A DNA stretch of 64,000 bases, from positions 1,011,689 through 1,075,688 of the forward strand of contig BCJX01000004.1 of the NCBI GenBank assembly GCA_001600415.1, in the 5' to 3' direction. The notes beneath the pieces are model-generated. The model searched no databases. It was not told the DNA's origin and worked only from the letters and a program-made list of their open reading frames with translations. Within the stretch, counting starts at the first letter, position 1. Every line of letters starts with the position of its first letter. Shown piece after piece: positions 11,576-21,667 of the stretch. A program made the translations under genes and the position numbers. Source of the DNA: Pascua guehoae (Eukaryota; Basidiomycota; Tremellomycetes; Trichosporonales; Trichosporonaceae).

Positions 11576-13320
11576 CTACACCTCCTCGAACTCGTCCTCA
11601 TCCTCGTCGTCGACGTCCATCGCCTCCCCTGTGACGCCGGGGGCCATGTCGGGCATGGTCATGTCGAACAACCCGGCGGGGATGGCCATATCAATGTCGG
11701 TGCTGCCCATCGTGAGGGGGTCGAGGACTGGGTTGGGGACGAAGGGGTCGACGGCGGGGGCGGAGGTGAGGGCTGGACTGGGAACCTTGGTGGGGCTTCC
11801 GAGTGCGAGGGCGATGGCTGGGCTGCCCATTGCGGGACTGGCGAGTTTGACTGGGCTCCTGGTGGGGCTGGGGAGCTTGACCGGGCTCTTTGCGGGACTG
11901 GCAAGTTTGAGAGGGCTCTTGATAGGGCTTCTGACGGGGCTGGCGAGTTTGGTTGGGCTCTTCGCGGGACTCTTGGCCGGGCTCGCCACTCTGGAGGCGC
12001 TCTTGACGGGGCTCCCGGCTGCCGAGGTCGGTTTGACGGGGCTGACGCTCCTCGCCTTCCCGGGACTCGCAGGCTTGGTCGGACTCGCACTTCTACCAGG
12101 AAGAGCCAGAGGACTGGCCTTTGCGGGGCTCGTGTTAGCCTTGTTTGGGCTCGTGGATGCGGGGCTGGCCTTTGCAGGGCTCCAACCCCTGCCTGGGCTA
12201 GGCACCCTCGCTGGACTGGGGATCCTTTCGGGGCTTCCGACCTTGCCTGGGCTGGGCACCTTCTGTGGGCTCGCAGTTCGGAATGGGCCGCCCGTCTTCG
12301 CTGGAGACCCAACCTTGACGGAACCGACGCTCTTTGCTGGACTCGCAGTCTTCACGGGGCTCGTGAGCTTGACGGGGCTCGCGCTCTTGAGGGGGCTCGC
12401 GCTCTTGACCGGACTCGCGGCACTGGCTGCCTTGGCCGGGCTCGCCGTACCAGCCATCTCCACATCCGCTTCGACCTCGACAAAGTCGTCCTCGTCGTCG
12501 TCACCGTCATCGTCCGCGCGCACTTCCTCCATCTCGTCGTCCTCCCCGCCAGCCATGTCGACCTCCAAAGCCTGCCTCCCATCACCTCTGTCTCCACCCG
12601 CTCCGCCTTCTCCGCCCGCGTCCCCGTCCCTTTGCGCCCCACTTGTGCTTCCCACATCGTCAACTGCACTGGCCGTAGTCGCAAGCTCCACCAGCCGTCC
12701 AAACTCTCCAGCAACCTCGCCGCGCAGCCGTTCAATGTCGGCGCGTACCGCGCGTGCTTCTGCATCCCGTCGCGCAGCGGCGCCAACGTCGTCGCCCAGC
12801 GCAAGCGCGAGTCGCAGCTCGTGCGCAGTGTCTCGCAGCGTCTGCGCGGAGCGGATGAGCGACGCCGTCTTGAGCTTGAGGTGGAGCGGCGTCACCGTCG
12901 GTGTTGTGGGCGGTGGAGTCGCGGTGATCTGGGAGGAGTAAGTGGGTTGCCCAGGTTCAGTGATTCCGGGGTTCGTCGAGGATGGAAAGTGGACACGGGG
13001 CGCGGAGACAGGTCAATGAGGAAGGTCCCAAGCAGGACCACCCTCACGGCCAACAGCCTCCCGTTCCCGTACTCTCCACGCTCCACCCAATGCCCACTCA
13101 CATCAGCAAGCTCGACGAGCTCCCGCAACCCCGTAACCATCGCCTTGATCTCCTTGTCTATCCGCCCATTCCACTGGTCGTGGATGCGGTCGAGCTGTGA
13201 TGCCGCCGTCTCGCGTTCCTCCGCTGCAACGCCTGGCGCGCGCCGCCGCCCCAGCGTCGCGGATGGGAGGGCCGAGGGTGTAAATGTGTCGTACTTGCGC
13301 GCTGCTGTTCGGTCGGCCAT
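11576..13320 (-). CDS. MED22: Mediator subunit Med22 (Srb6) with long SPx[K/R]-repeat tail
   Basis: Subunit of the Mediator head module, which bridges activators and RNA polymerase II. Exons on the minus strand are 13320-13102 and 12928-11576, joined in phase 0 to give 523 residues. The first about 190 residues match Med22: helix LDRIHDQWNGRIDKEIKAM then LRELVELAD, and after the intron LHLKLKTASLIRSAQTLRD followed by a second long helix (DIERLRGEVAGEFGRLVELA). Residues from about 245 onward are an extension not found in yeast or human Med22. It contains an acidic stretch (DDDGDDDEDDF), about 30 SPxK or SPxR tetrapeptides, and an acidic end (DVDDEDEDEFEEV). No stop or splice signal separates the core from the tail. 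The start is the first ATG that keeps the Med22 helix. It is divergent from the RAD51D-like gene, 243 bp away. Confidence 0.85.
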
Positions 13321-13563
13321 GCTTGGTGGATGCCGCAGTGCGGGATGGTGATGAAGGAAGGAAAGATGGGTAGATGGACAAAACCAACAATTGCCTGGCG
13401 GACGATTCGCGTCAAGGTGGAGGTTGACCACTGAGTGGCGCTGTGGGCGCAGATGAGTGGGATGTTGTCAACAACTCTTTGTCTTCTTCCCATCGCACCA
13501 TTGTTCTCATTATTCCACTCACTCTTTGCACGGTGTTTGGGAATTGCGAATCACAAGCACGCA
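13321..13563. promoter_or_regulatory. Divergent promoter region MED22 / RAD51D-like
   Basis: The 243 bp between the two predicted start codons must hold both promoters. No clear TATA box was seen. Confidence 0.5.
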
Positions 13564-15287
13564 ATGCTTCTCAAACGCCTACCCAACCTCCCGCCACATG
13601 TCGCCGAGCTACTCCCCCTCCTCGGTGGGTGACCTCACCTCCTCCGCAACTGACGGCCAGACCCGCGCGTCCTCACAACCGAGCAGATAGCCCTCACGCC
13701 CCGCCCTGTCCTCCTTGTCGTCATATCTGCGTCTCTGAACTCGAATGTGGGGACAACAGGTGTAGGGACTGAAGCTGGTGCCAATGGAACGAAGGAAGGC
13801 GGCTTGCGTTCAAAGCCATCATTCGCAGAGACCAGCGACGCCCTCGACGACCTGCTCGGGATATGCCTTGCACGGATACCCGTTGAGAAGGGGGCACTTC
13901 CCGGAGAAAACCAGTGGGAGTGGGCGGGGTTCGGGGTGCTCGACGACGTGCTGCCGTGGGACGGGAAGGGTGTACTGGCCCTAGCTGGTGGGAGGGGCAC
14001 AGGAAAGTCTGTGAGTCGGAGCGGTCAAGTTCGTCCTGAGTATAGTAGTCTTGAAAAGTCGCGACAGTGTCTAATATATCTCCTTCGCTGAGGCCATGAC
14101 CGTGTCACAGACCACATAGGCTCTCTTGGTGGCCATATGGCAGGCCATCGACAGCCTCTGAGGCTCCCCCAGTTGGCTTCCTTTCAAGGGATTGTCACCT
14201 TTGCGATACGCCTCGCAGTGTTGTGTGTCGCCAGCCTTCCAACACGTGTGCAGATACTAACACTGACCGAAGCTCCTCACACTACACGCGACACTCCGCA
14301 TCCTGGCCTCAGACACAACAGCCACAGCTCGCTGGGTAGACACCGAAGGTGCCTTCAACGCCGGCCGTGCCAAGGCGGTCCTCGAGGTGCTCGGTGTGGA
14401 TGTAAGCTTTAACTACCACCCTTGTTCTGACAACAGGACACGGTTCTTGACCGGCTCACCGTCTCGAGCGTGTTCCGGCTCGAGCCAGAACTGTTCGACG
14501 TGCTCGCTCAGGTGCGCGACGACGCCTCTGTGCGTGTGCTCGTCGTCGACAATGCGGCCGCATTGTTTCGAGACGCACTCATGCCGACTACTGCGCAGGG
14601 TGGGTTCACACCAGGCCGACATTCCTCCTCGGGCCAATTTTGATCTCGCCCAAACCTCAGCTGATCGTCAGGCCACGCGGCAATGGTCATTGCAATGGAA
14701 GAAATCGGCGAGCTCACCCACGCACGAAACCTGCTCACCATCGTACGTCTACCCAAAACCATTCCTCTAACGGCAGGTAACGAACGCGCACGCGTCCAGT
14801 GTCCCCTCCAACCCCCTCTCGTCCTTCTCGACCACAACAGTCAAGCCCGCTCTCGGCGCGTCATTCGCCTTCGGAGCCGACATCGAAGTGCTCTTGCAGG
14901 ACACTTCGCGCGTCTTTGGCCTCGCAGACGAGGGAGAGCGGGAGCGACAGGCGGCGCCAGGGATGCGTGTGGTCGCAGAGGTGCTGAAGAGTCGTGTTTC
15001 GGTGCGTTCGGGGGCAGCTGGATCCGTTTTTGTGAACTACCCCAATGCTAACGCCAGCCATCGGGAGTCTGGGGCGTGTTTGAGACTGTAAGCTGGAGTA
15101 TTGCGCTCAGTTTTATCAGCTGACGTATCAGGATGGTACCGCCCTCTTCGACGTCGACCCTCCGCCGGACGAGGACGAGGCGACGCGGCTTCGCTCTGCT
15201 GGTGCACCGACTGGTCGGCCCGCGACGGGGTTCCTCGGTGAGACCCTCGCGCCGCCCGTCATGCCCTTGCGCGAGCGCAGGCGGTAG
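13564..15287 (+). CDS. RecA-family RAD51 paralogue, RAD51D-like
   Basis: Predicted 394-residue DNA-repair ATPase that would assist Rad51 filament assembly in homologous recombination. Exons: 13564-13624, 13661-14010, 14273-14401, 14437-14599, 14672-14742, 14777-15001, 15058-15087, 15132-15287; all phases agree, and one exon is 30 nt. Walker A is GGRGTGKS, the ATP-cap region WVDTEGAF, and Walker B the hydrophobic strand VRVLVVDN. The C-terminal part (VTNAHA, then VKPALGASFAFGADIEVLL, then a basic strand before GVWGVFE) resembles RAD51D more than Rad51 or Dmc1. Intron 2 (262 nt) contains GCTCTCTTGGTGGCC, which could be an alternative exon, but the Walker A to ATP-cap spacing is already normal without it. 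RecA-family membership is firm; the exact orthologue is less so. Confidence 0.82.
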
Positions 15288-15500
15288 CTGCTGAATATAC
15301 AGCTGGCGCTCGCATACCGTTGGCGAGCTCCCGAGTCAATAGCGACCAACTTTGGCGTTCCCTCTGCCCTCTGGCTTGGACGACCCCCTAACAGTCTATA
15401 CCAATCCCACGGTTTCGCGGCTGCAATCCTCATGACCTAATGTACTGTAGACTGTGTAGAATGTGTAAATGCATACAGGCGGTGATACAATATGCCCCGT

Positions 15501-16373
15501 CTATCCCGCCCTAACCTTCTCGAGCACCCTGGCCACCTGGACGGGCGAGCCATGCTCCTGCTGCATCCGCGCCGCCTGGGCAGCGGATACCTGTTCTCGT
15601 GCCCTGGTCTGTGTTGGCGAGACAGGTGTAGCGGTGACGGTTGTCGCGGTCACGGACACAGGGGCGGCCGTAGCATTGGCAACGGCACTGGCCGCTTCCT
15701 GGACGGCAACAGCCAACTCTGCGACATGGTCGTCATCGAGACCGAGCTCGCTTAGTCCCCGTGCGAGGTTGAGGACATAGTCTGCGTTCCAGCCCGACTC
15801 GCCTCGCGAGACGGCAATCTGCGCTGCCATAGAGGTCAGGGGCGAGGGGCCGAGGTAGTGGTCGTTGTCGGGCGAGGCAATGTAGGTGATTGCACGGACG
15901 CGCTCGGTGCCGTGTTCAGCGGCTGCAGCAAGTGCCGCCGCCGACGCCGTGAGTGTAGTCGTCGACGTGGACGTTGTCGTGGTGGTCGTCGCGCCTGCCG
16001 AAACCACCGTCGAGGTGGTGCTCGTAGTCGTGGTAGTGGTACTCAACGCGGTCGTCGCCCCACCATCGCGCGGCATGCTAAACTCGACGTCGAGGCGGAC
16101 GTACCCGCCCCGCTCCCGGTGGTCGAGGTAGGCCATGACCTCGTCCTCCTTCTCGGGGGGCAGGCGGTATGCCATGCCCCAGCACCGCGCCCCGGGGGCT
16201 TGGTCGGGGACGAGCGTACATACCCGCCCAAGCGCTGTGGGCGTGCCACGGTGGTCGGGGCTGCCCTGCCAGAACCGCCGGGCGTAGCCTTCGACCCAGC
16301 CGAGGCGGCGCTCGACGTGCGGAAAATCCGGGCGCCAGATGATCGAGCCGTACCCGAAGATCCAGGTTGGCAT
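15501..16373 (-). CDS. ChaC-type gamma-glutamylcyclotransferase (glutathione-specific)
   Basis: Single-exon gene, 290 residues. ChaC/Gcg1 enzymes cleave cytosolic glutathione to 5-oxoproline and Cys-Gly. The N-terminus carries the family substrate loop in WIFGYGSIIWRPDF, followed by RRFWQGSPDHRGTP and GRVCTLVPD. The catalytic glutamate lies in the YLDHRERGGY motif. The C-terminal family segment is ITYIASPDNDHYLGPSP followed by GWNADYVLNLARGL. Odd feature: a roughly 50-residue Thr/Ser/Ala-rich low-complexity insert separates the catalytic half from the last strand, and a second Thr/Val/Ala-rich stretch occurs near the C-terminus. The chosen ATG directly precedes the conserved strand; an open frame continues upstream, but without family similarity. 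Confidence 0.9.
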   Translation of the reverse strand: MPTWIFGYGSIIWRPDFPHVERRLGWVEGYARRFWQGSPDHRGTPTALGRVCTLVPDQAPGARCWGMAYRLPPEKEDEVMAYLDHRERGGYVRLDVEFSMPRDGGATTALSTTTTTTSTTSTVVSAGATTTTTTSTSTTTLTASAAALAAAAEHGTERVRAITYIASPDNDHYLGPSPLTSMAAQIAVSRGESGWNADYVLNLARGLSELGLDDDHVAELAVAVQEAASAVANATAAPVSVTATTVTATPVSPTQTRAREQVSAAQAARMQQEHGSPVQVARVLEKVRAG

Positions 16374-17563
16374 TGTGCGCGACAGCGTAGAGGGATAGAT
16401 GGTGGTGTTGAGAGGGGAGAGAGTGTGAGAAGCCAAGCCGACTGGGAGAGGCAAGGATGGAGCCAAGGGCGGGCAAGGCGATCGTGTGTTGTGGATGAGA
16501 AGAAAAGGTGAGGCGATCGAGGTAGAGTGGTGCGACGCGCTCAAGAGCACATAAGTCAAATAGCTTTGTAAGATTGAGAAACACGACGACAACGACGTCG
16601 ATTGTGCCACCTTGGCAACAACGGGCAGCTTGTGCCTGAGCTCGACATTCGCGTCCGCATCACGTGATTTTCCACGCCGTTCGGTCTTGGCCGTGGCTTT
16701 AGAGTGGCTCTGCTGGAAATTTGACTCCGTCGCCTAGGAGGGGACAGAGGCCAAGCCCCCCCACCTGGATGTGTTGCCACCCAACGCACGCCCTCCGCGC
16801 TAATTGTGGAGACCCCACGATTTGCCACCGAACTCGGCGACGGTTGCTATCAAGGGTTCGCTGCGGGTCTCACCTCAGACGAGACAGGATGACGCAGCGA
16901 CGAGGAATGAACGAGACCTCAGTGTTGCACATGTTGCGACCTTCCAGCAGTGCAGACACGAATGAACATTGCGCATATTGCCTAGAACGTGAGCGCTGCC
17001 CAACTTGTCGACGTGGCAGGTTAGGGGCACTTGTTATTGAAAGATGCTGTGTGTCAGCAATTGATGGTGAGGCTGATTAAGGTGGAGGTCAAGTGTGGGA
17101 ACGGGCGGGTGAATATCCCGCGCTCTTGGGACGCCGTGACGTCGGCCCTGGTCGGTTCTTGCGGACTGGCGGACTGGCGGGACTGACCGACTTGCACACC
17201 GCATTGTGGGTGGCCATAGGTGGGGAACTTGCACCAGCGCGCCTCCACTCTGGCTGCAGACAATCGCAGGCACAGACGTGACGTGGTCATGAATGACGGG
17301 TGCAATACTCGAGCAGCAAAGAAGACGAGATTGTACCGTACTGTACCGTAGTCTAGAGAGTATCGCTTGGTCCCTCACTGTCTGGCCCTTGATCAAAGTA
17401 GCCCTAGATAGCGCCCCGCAGCGTTTGCCTCGTGACCAACCTTCCCTGCACACTTGCCACCCGTCCCCATTTCCCTTTGCCCCCCCCCCCCCCCCCCCCC
17501 CCCCCCACTTGCAAAGCTTCTGATCCTTGACTCTTCTTATTGTTCACTTACTCATCCTCGCAT

Positions 17564-17608
<45 letters not shown>

Positions 17609-18802
17609 TTCGCGATCCGGGTGGGTGATCATCCGTGAGCCGTTTGGCACATCCATATCCTCTACTGTGGCTCAGTGCGCACACGCATTCGATTGCCTCT
17701 TTCACTGCAACTCTACCTCGCTACTCTTTCAACACTCGTCCTCCTTCTTCACTTAGTCTACAACTTTGCATTCTCAAAGCAAAGTGAACCTCGCTCACCT
17801 CCACCGTGATCGACAGCAACGCGGCACGGCCTTGCACCGCCCGGGCACCGACCGCATTTTGCCACCCGCCGATTATTCGCCTGCTGCTCCGACCACCACC
17901 TTGTCGCTTGTTCGTCGTTCCTTCCTGGGCCTCCTTGGCTCCCTTGCCCTTGCGCAGGCCAGTTCTGAACGCCCCGACAAAGGTCAAAGTGAAGCCTAGC
18001 CCCTGCCCCTTGCCCTGCGTGTACGTACAGCGCGAGTCTTCCCTACCCACCTACCTACCGTCCTCTGTTGCAAAGTGCCAGTGTACAGTGTCTTGCTTTC
18101 ACTGCCGAGGAGCTTGAATGGTACCCACCCCACCCAGTTGCTGCCAGTCTCATTGCCCTGCACGAACGACCATTGCTCCCTGACACTGCCCCCCTTGCAC
18201 ACTGCCAACCATCCATCTCCAGATCTCCCTTGAACCTTGCATCCCTTCTGCAGTCCTCGACGTCTACCCCGCACCAAGTAGAGTGGCCTGCTCACACTGC
18301 AGCCACCTGTACGCCCCCAGGCCCGCTCGCTACTCTGTCTAGAGCCCCGCAGGAGGGGCGTTCACTCGCCTCCCTCGCACCGTCGCACTGTCGGCGAGAT
18401 CACGGCCCGTGCGACACACGTCACTGGCCCTACTCGACCCCCACCGCTCCTCATCGGCACCGCGCCGCCTGTCACTGATCACTGGGCCGCACAAGACCCA
18501 AAGTACCAAAGAGTATGTGAACAATACCTTGCCTCGTCCTCTACTGCACTCGATGGTCGCCATGTGTGTGCACCATTCCCCCCATCCATATAATTCTTCC
18601 TTCTCCTTTCTCTCTATTCCCCTCCTCTTGTTCATCACACTCATCTTCCTTGGCCTTCCCTCTTCACTATCCGCAACCTCCTTCCCCCGGCACCTCATCG
18701 CTTCTCACCCTTCGCTCCCCCGTTACCTCTTTCCCTACCCGTTCCGCTTCTTGAACACCCCTCGCATTCCTCCCACAACGCCTGCCCCTTTCACCTTTAC
18801 CC
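16374..18802. other. Intergenic, 2.4 kb, shared upstream region with poly-C tracts
   Basis: Lies between divergent ChaC (-) and the membrane-protein gene (+). It contains two long C-runs (about 17481-17506 and 17566-17608). A strongly pyrimidine-rich leader (about 18570-18800) sits immediately before the downstream ATG. No gene was recognised. Confidence 0.6.
17481..17608 (+). repeat. Two poly-C homopolymers
   Basis: C-runs of about 26 nt (17481-17506) and about 43 nt (17566-17608), separated by ordinary sequence. Confidence 0.93.
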
Positions 18803-20686
18803 ATGTCCGATTACTGCCGGGCTTGGGTTGCTGACACCAACGACAGCCCCAATCCCAACGCAATGACACAGCACCACGCTCCCCCCGAAGACAACCTACT
18901 GGTCGACATGCACCTCCGTCCTCCAACGCCCGAGAATGCATCAGACGATGGCGATGACGACAACGACTCGCTCTCCATCGGGTCGTCTGACCTCTCTGGG
19001 TCTTGGCTACAGGTGTCTCGGTCCTCGCCTGCACCTCGCCCACCATCGGGAACTGCGTCGGTTTTGGGCTCGTCCACCATCAGCGACCTCGGCGAGAGCG
19101 ATGACAATGGGTGGACAAGCGATGCCGGCTCTGAACAGCCATCGCTCTGTACAGAGGATAATGACGTCGACCGCGCCAGCGACGACCTTGAGACTCCTAC
19201 AGTTGACACTACGGAGACGACCACTGATCCCGCGTTTACCGCGTTTCAGCGCTCCATCATCTTTCCCGACCCCACCACCAGTACCAGCGCCAGCATGTCC
19301 ACTTCCACCAGTACGGTTGTCCCCGGTACCACAGCCGTCCCATCGTTTTCCAACATTCGCACCGAGCGTGCTCCGTGGGACTCGCACTTCGGCAGCGTAC
19401 CCGCTGTCCGTGAATTTGTCCGTGAGGCTCCCTTTACCCCGGTCGAGAAGACCGACTCTTCCCAAGAAGGCGCCCAGACCAGCAAGGGCAAGTCATCAGT
19501 TACAACCGACGACGCCACCTCGCCGCCTTCCTCTGCGCCCTTTCGGGCTAAGGCTCCCCGCACCGGACCAAAGCGTTGGTGAGCACCTTGCCAAGGAGTT
19601 GCACAGTCACTAATACCCAGGACGCTCATGATATCCATCATCGCAGCTGTCAGTCTCCTTGCCAGGATCGCACCGTCCTTCAGCTACTTTGGGCTCCATA
19701 CTGTCTTTGAACCCCCCAACCCGTTCCCCGCCACCGACATTACCGCTACTCCTACCCCTCTGGTGCTTGTGCCCGACCAAGTCGTTCCGGGCTCGCCTGA
19801 CACTGTCGTCGGGCAGTCTACTGATCTCGTCTTACACAAGACGTCTCACACGTCCAAGGCGCCAACTGCCAAGCCCAGGCCCGACCCCGATGCCGCCGAG
19901 TACCGCTGGGCCAGGTCAATGTATCGCTGGTCTCGCAACCAGCGTTCGGCTTCGGAAGTAGCGACGTTGGTCGACGCTCCCGTCAAGGACCTTATTGTCA
20001 CAACCGAGCAGGGCGACGACAGGCTCTCTCCGGCGACTTGGGCATCGACTGCATCCACCGCTGTTGCGTATGTGGTCAACAGTGTCCTCGATTTCATTTG
20101 GACGCAGATCGAGCTCGAGAAACGCTTAATCTACGAGCTGTACGCCGACACCCGCTCGGCCGCCGTCGCGGTCGCATCCTTCCCTCGTAACCTGTTCACA
20201 ACCGTCTGCGACGACGACCGGTGTAACCGTTTACGCCACAAGGCCACAGAAGGTGCGCGCCAGACCGTCGACGTCACATACACTGCTGCAGAGAATGTCC
20301 GTCGCCAAGCCGTTGATTTTGCGGCCGACGTCCAACGGAAGGGTATGGAGACTCTGTACAAGGCACGGCGTGGACTCGACAATGCGATCGAACGGTTTGA
20401 CAATGCAGCGGCCACCACTCGCTGCGCGATGGAGGAGGTACGCGAGTATGCCATTATCAAGATCGAGCCGACGCGCGGCGACGTGCGCAAGACCACACCA
20501 AAGGAACGCGCAGCGTGCGCCAAGCGTTACCGCCAGAGCAAGAACAAGGCTCGTGGCGACAAGCGGCGTCCGTGCTGTGGGAAGGGAAAGTGGGGTATTG
20601 GCTCATTTGTACGCCGTGGCGGGCATGGCGGCGCACAGGTGAGTCGGCGGTGGGCCCGACGAGGCTCACGCAAGCAGTGCGCCTAA
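18803..20686 (+). CDS. Single-pass membrane protein with acidic N-terminus, LIR/AIM-like WLQV and amphipathic C-terminal region
   Basis: Not assigned to a named family. Exons 18803-19578 and 19621-20686 join as TG|G to give 613 residues. Residues 1-258 are disordered, rich in Ser, Thr and Asp. They carry SDLSGSWLQVSRSS (W68 to V71), which fits an Atg8-interacting motif preceded by acidic and serine residues. Residues about 259-283 (TLMISIIAAVSLLARIAPSF) form one hydrophobic segment. The C-terminal part contains long predicted amphipathic helices (about residues 370-510) and ends in a basic, Cys/Gly-rich tail. A GTGAGT near 20639 with AG at 20676 could remove 36 nt in frame close to the end. 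The topology resembles ER or nuclear-envelope autophagy receptors such as yeast Atg39, but this is inference from layout, not homology. Confidence 0.72.
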
Positions 20687-21667
20687 GCCGGCAGGGCACA
20701 CAGAGCCATAGCTAAGCGCGGTATGGGTGTGTAGTGACTGTGTATATACTGTGTGTAGCGAGGAAGAAGTATCCTGAAGAGTTTCCATGTATGGCGTATC
20801 GTGTGCTGCTGTCAGAAACTGTCGCGTGAGGACGGAGGGCAGTATGCAACGCGAAGGAGAGGGTGTCGAGCAACTAGCAATTGTGGTTGGGTTCTGTTCC
20901 GTGCTGGGCAAGGTTTTGTGTTCATGTTGCAGGTGTCCACGAAGGATGGCAGGGTTTATTGTGCTTGCAAGTTCTATATGTCGCATGCACCGTGCTGCGT
21001 GCTGCATGCTGCATGCTGCATTGAGTCCAGAGATGAGAACATGCAGAACAGAGGTTGCATGGCTGGCGTTTAGTGGCGTTCGGCTCGGAAATCGGCATTA
21101 CACTCCAGTACGGCCAGTACTGACAGGCACTGACGTTTCGCCACACCCAAAACTGGCCACGCACCCAGGCCACCCACGCACCCACTCCACCCACGTCGTC
21201 GGCCAGCCCAGGAGGGGGGTCCTGACGCCGGCTACTTGGCTCGCCTTTTTCTACCGGCCTACCGGACACGGTGTCGTTCATCTCCGCACCCAACTGGATC
21301 AACTGCCTACTCTCCTCTCAACAACTCCTCCCACATTGCCACCACCACAAACCCTTCATACCCATACTACCTCCGCACTTCTCTCCCCATCACCCGACCC
21401 CCGCCCGCCACGACCGTCCCCTGCATCCTCCGTCTCTTTCGTTCGACTGTCCACCTGCCCTCGCTGTTCGCCTCTTACCTCGGCTCCACCGACCCCCTGA
21501 CCCGAAAACCACTGGCCAACCACCCGTCACCCGACCCAGAATAGCCAGAATACCACCGACCGCCATTGACTGCCAACCTTGCAATCAGCATCTACCTCCT
21601 TTTTCCTTTGCTTCCTCGTCTTCTCTTTCTATCTTTCCCCCCTCCCCGCCCCTAACCTCTCGCCACG
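20687..21667. other. Intergenic / PEX3 leader, 1 kb
   Basis: Contains a short GCATGCT-type repeat (20988-21022) and a C/T-rich leader (21290-21660) before the PEX3 ATG. Open frames here are low-complexity Pro/Ser/His translations of that leader. No gene was recognised. Confidence 0.55.

Noticed and set aside
11292..13351. Two very long plus-strand open frames (549 and 657 codons) across 11.3-13.4 kb
   Set aside because: They are antisense to MED22. Their Leu-Gly-rich repetitive peptides are the complement of the SPxK-repeat tail. The minus strand has the conserved Med22 core, a proper intron and a sensible start.
14124..14165. Possible extra RAD51D-like exon (ALLVAIWQAIDSL)
   Set aside because: It reads into a stop with no donor in frame. 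The Walker A to ATP-cap distance is already normal without it.
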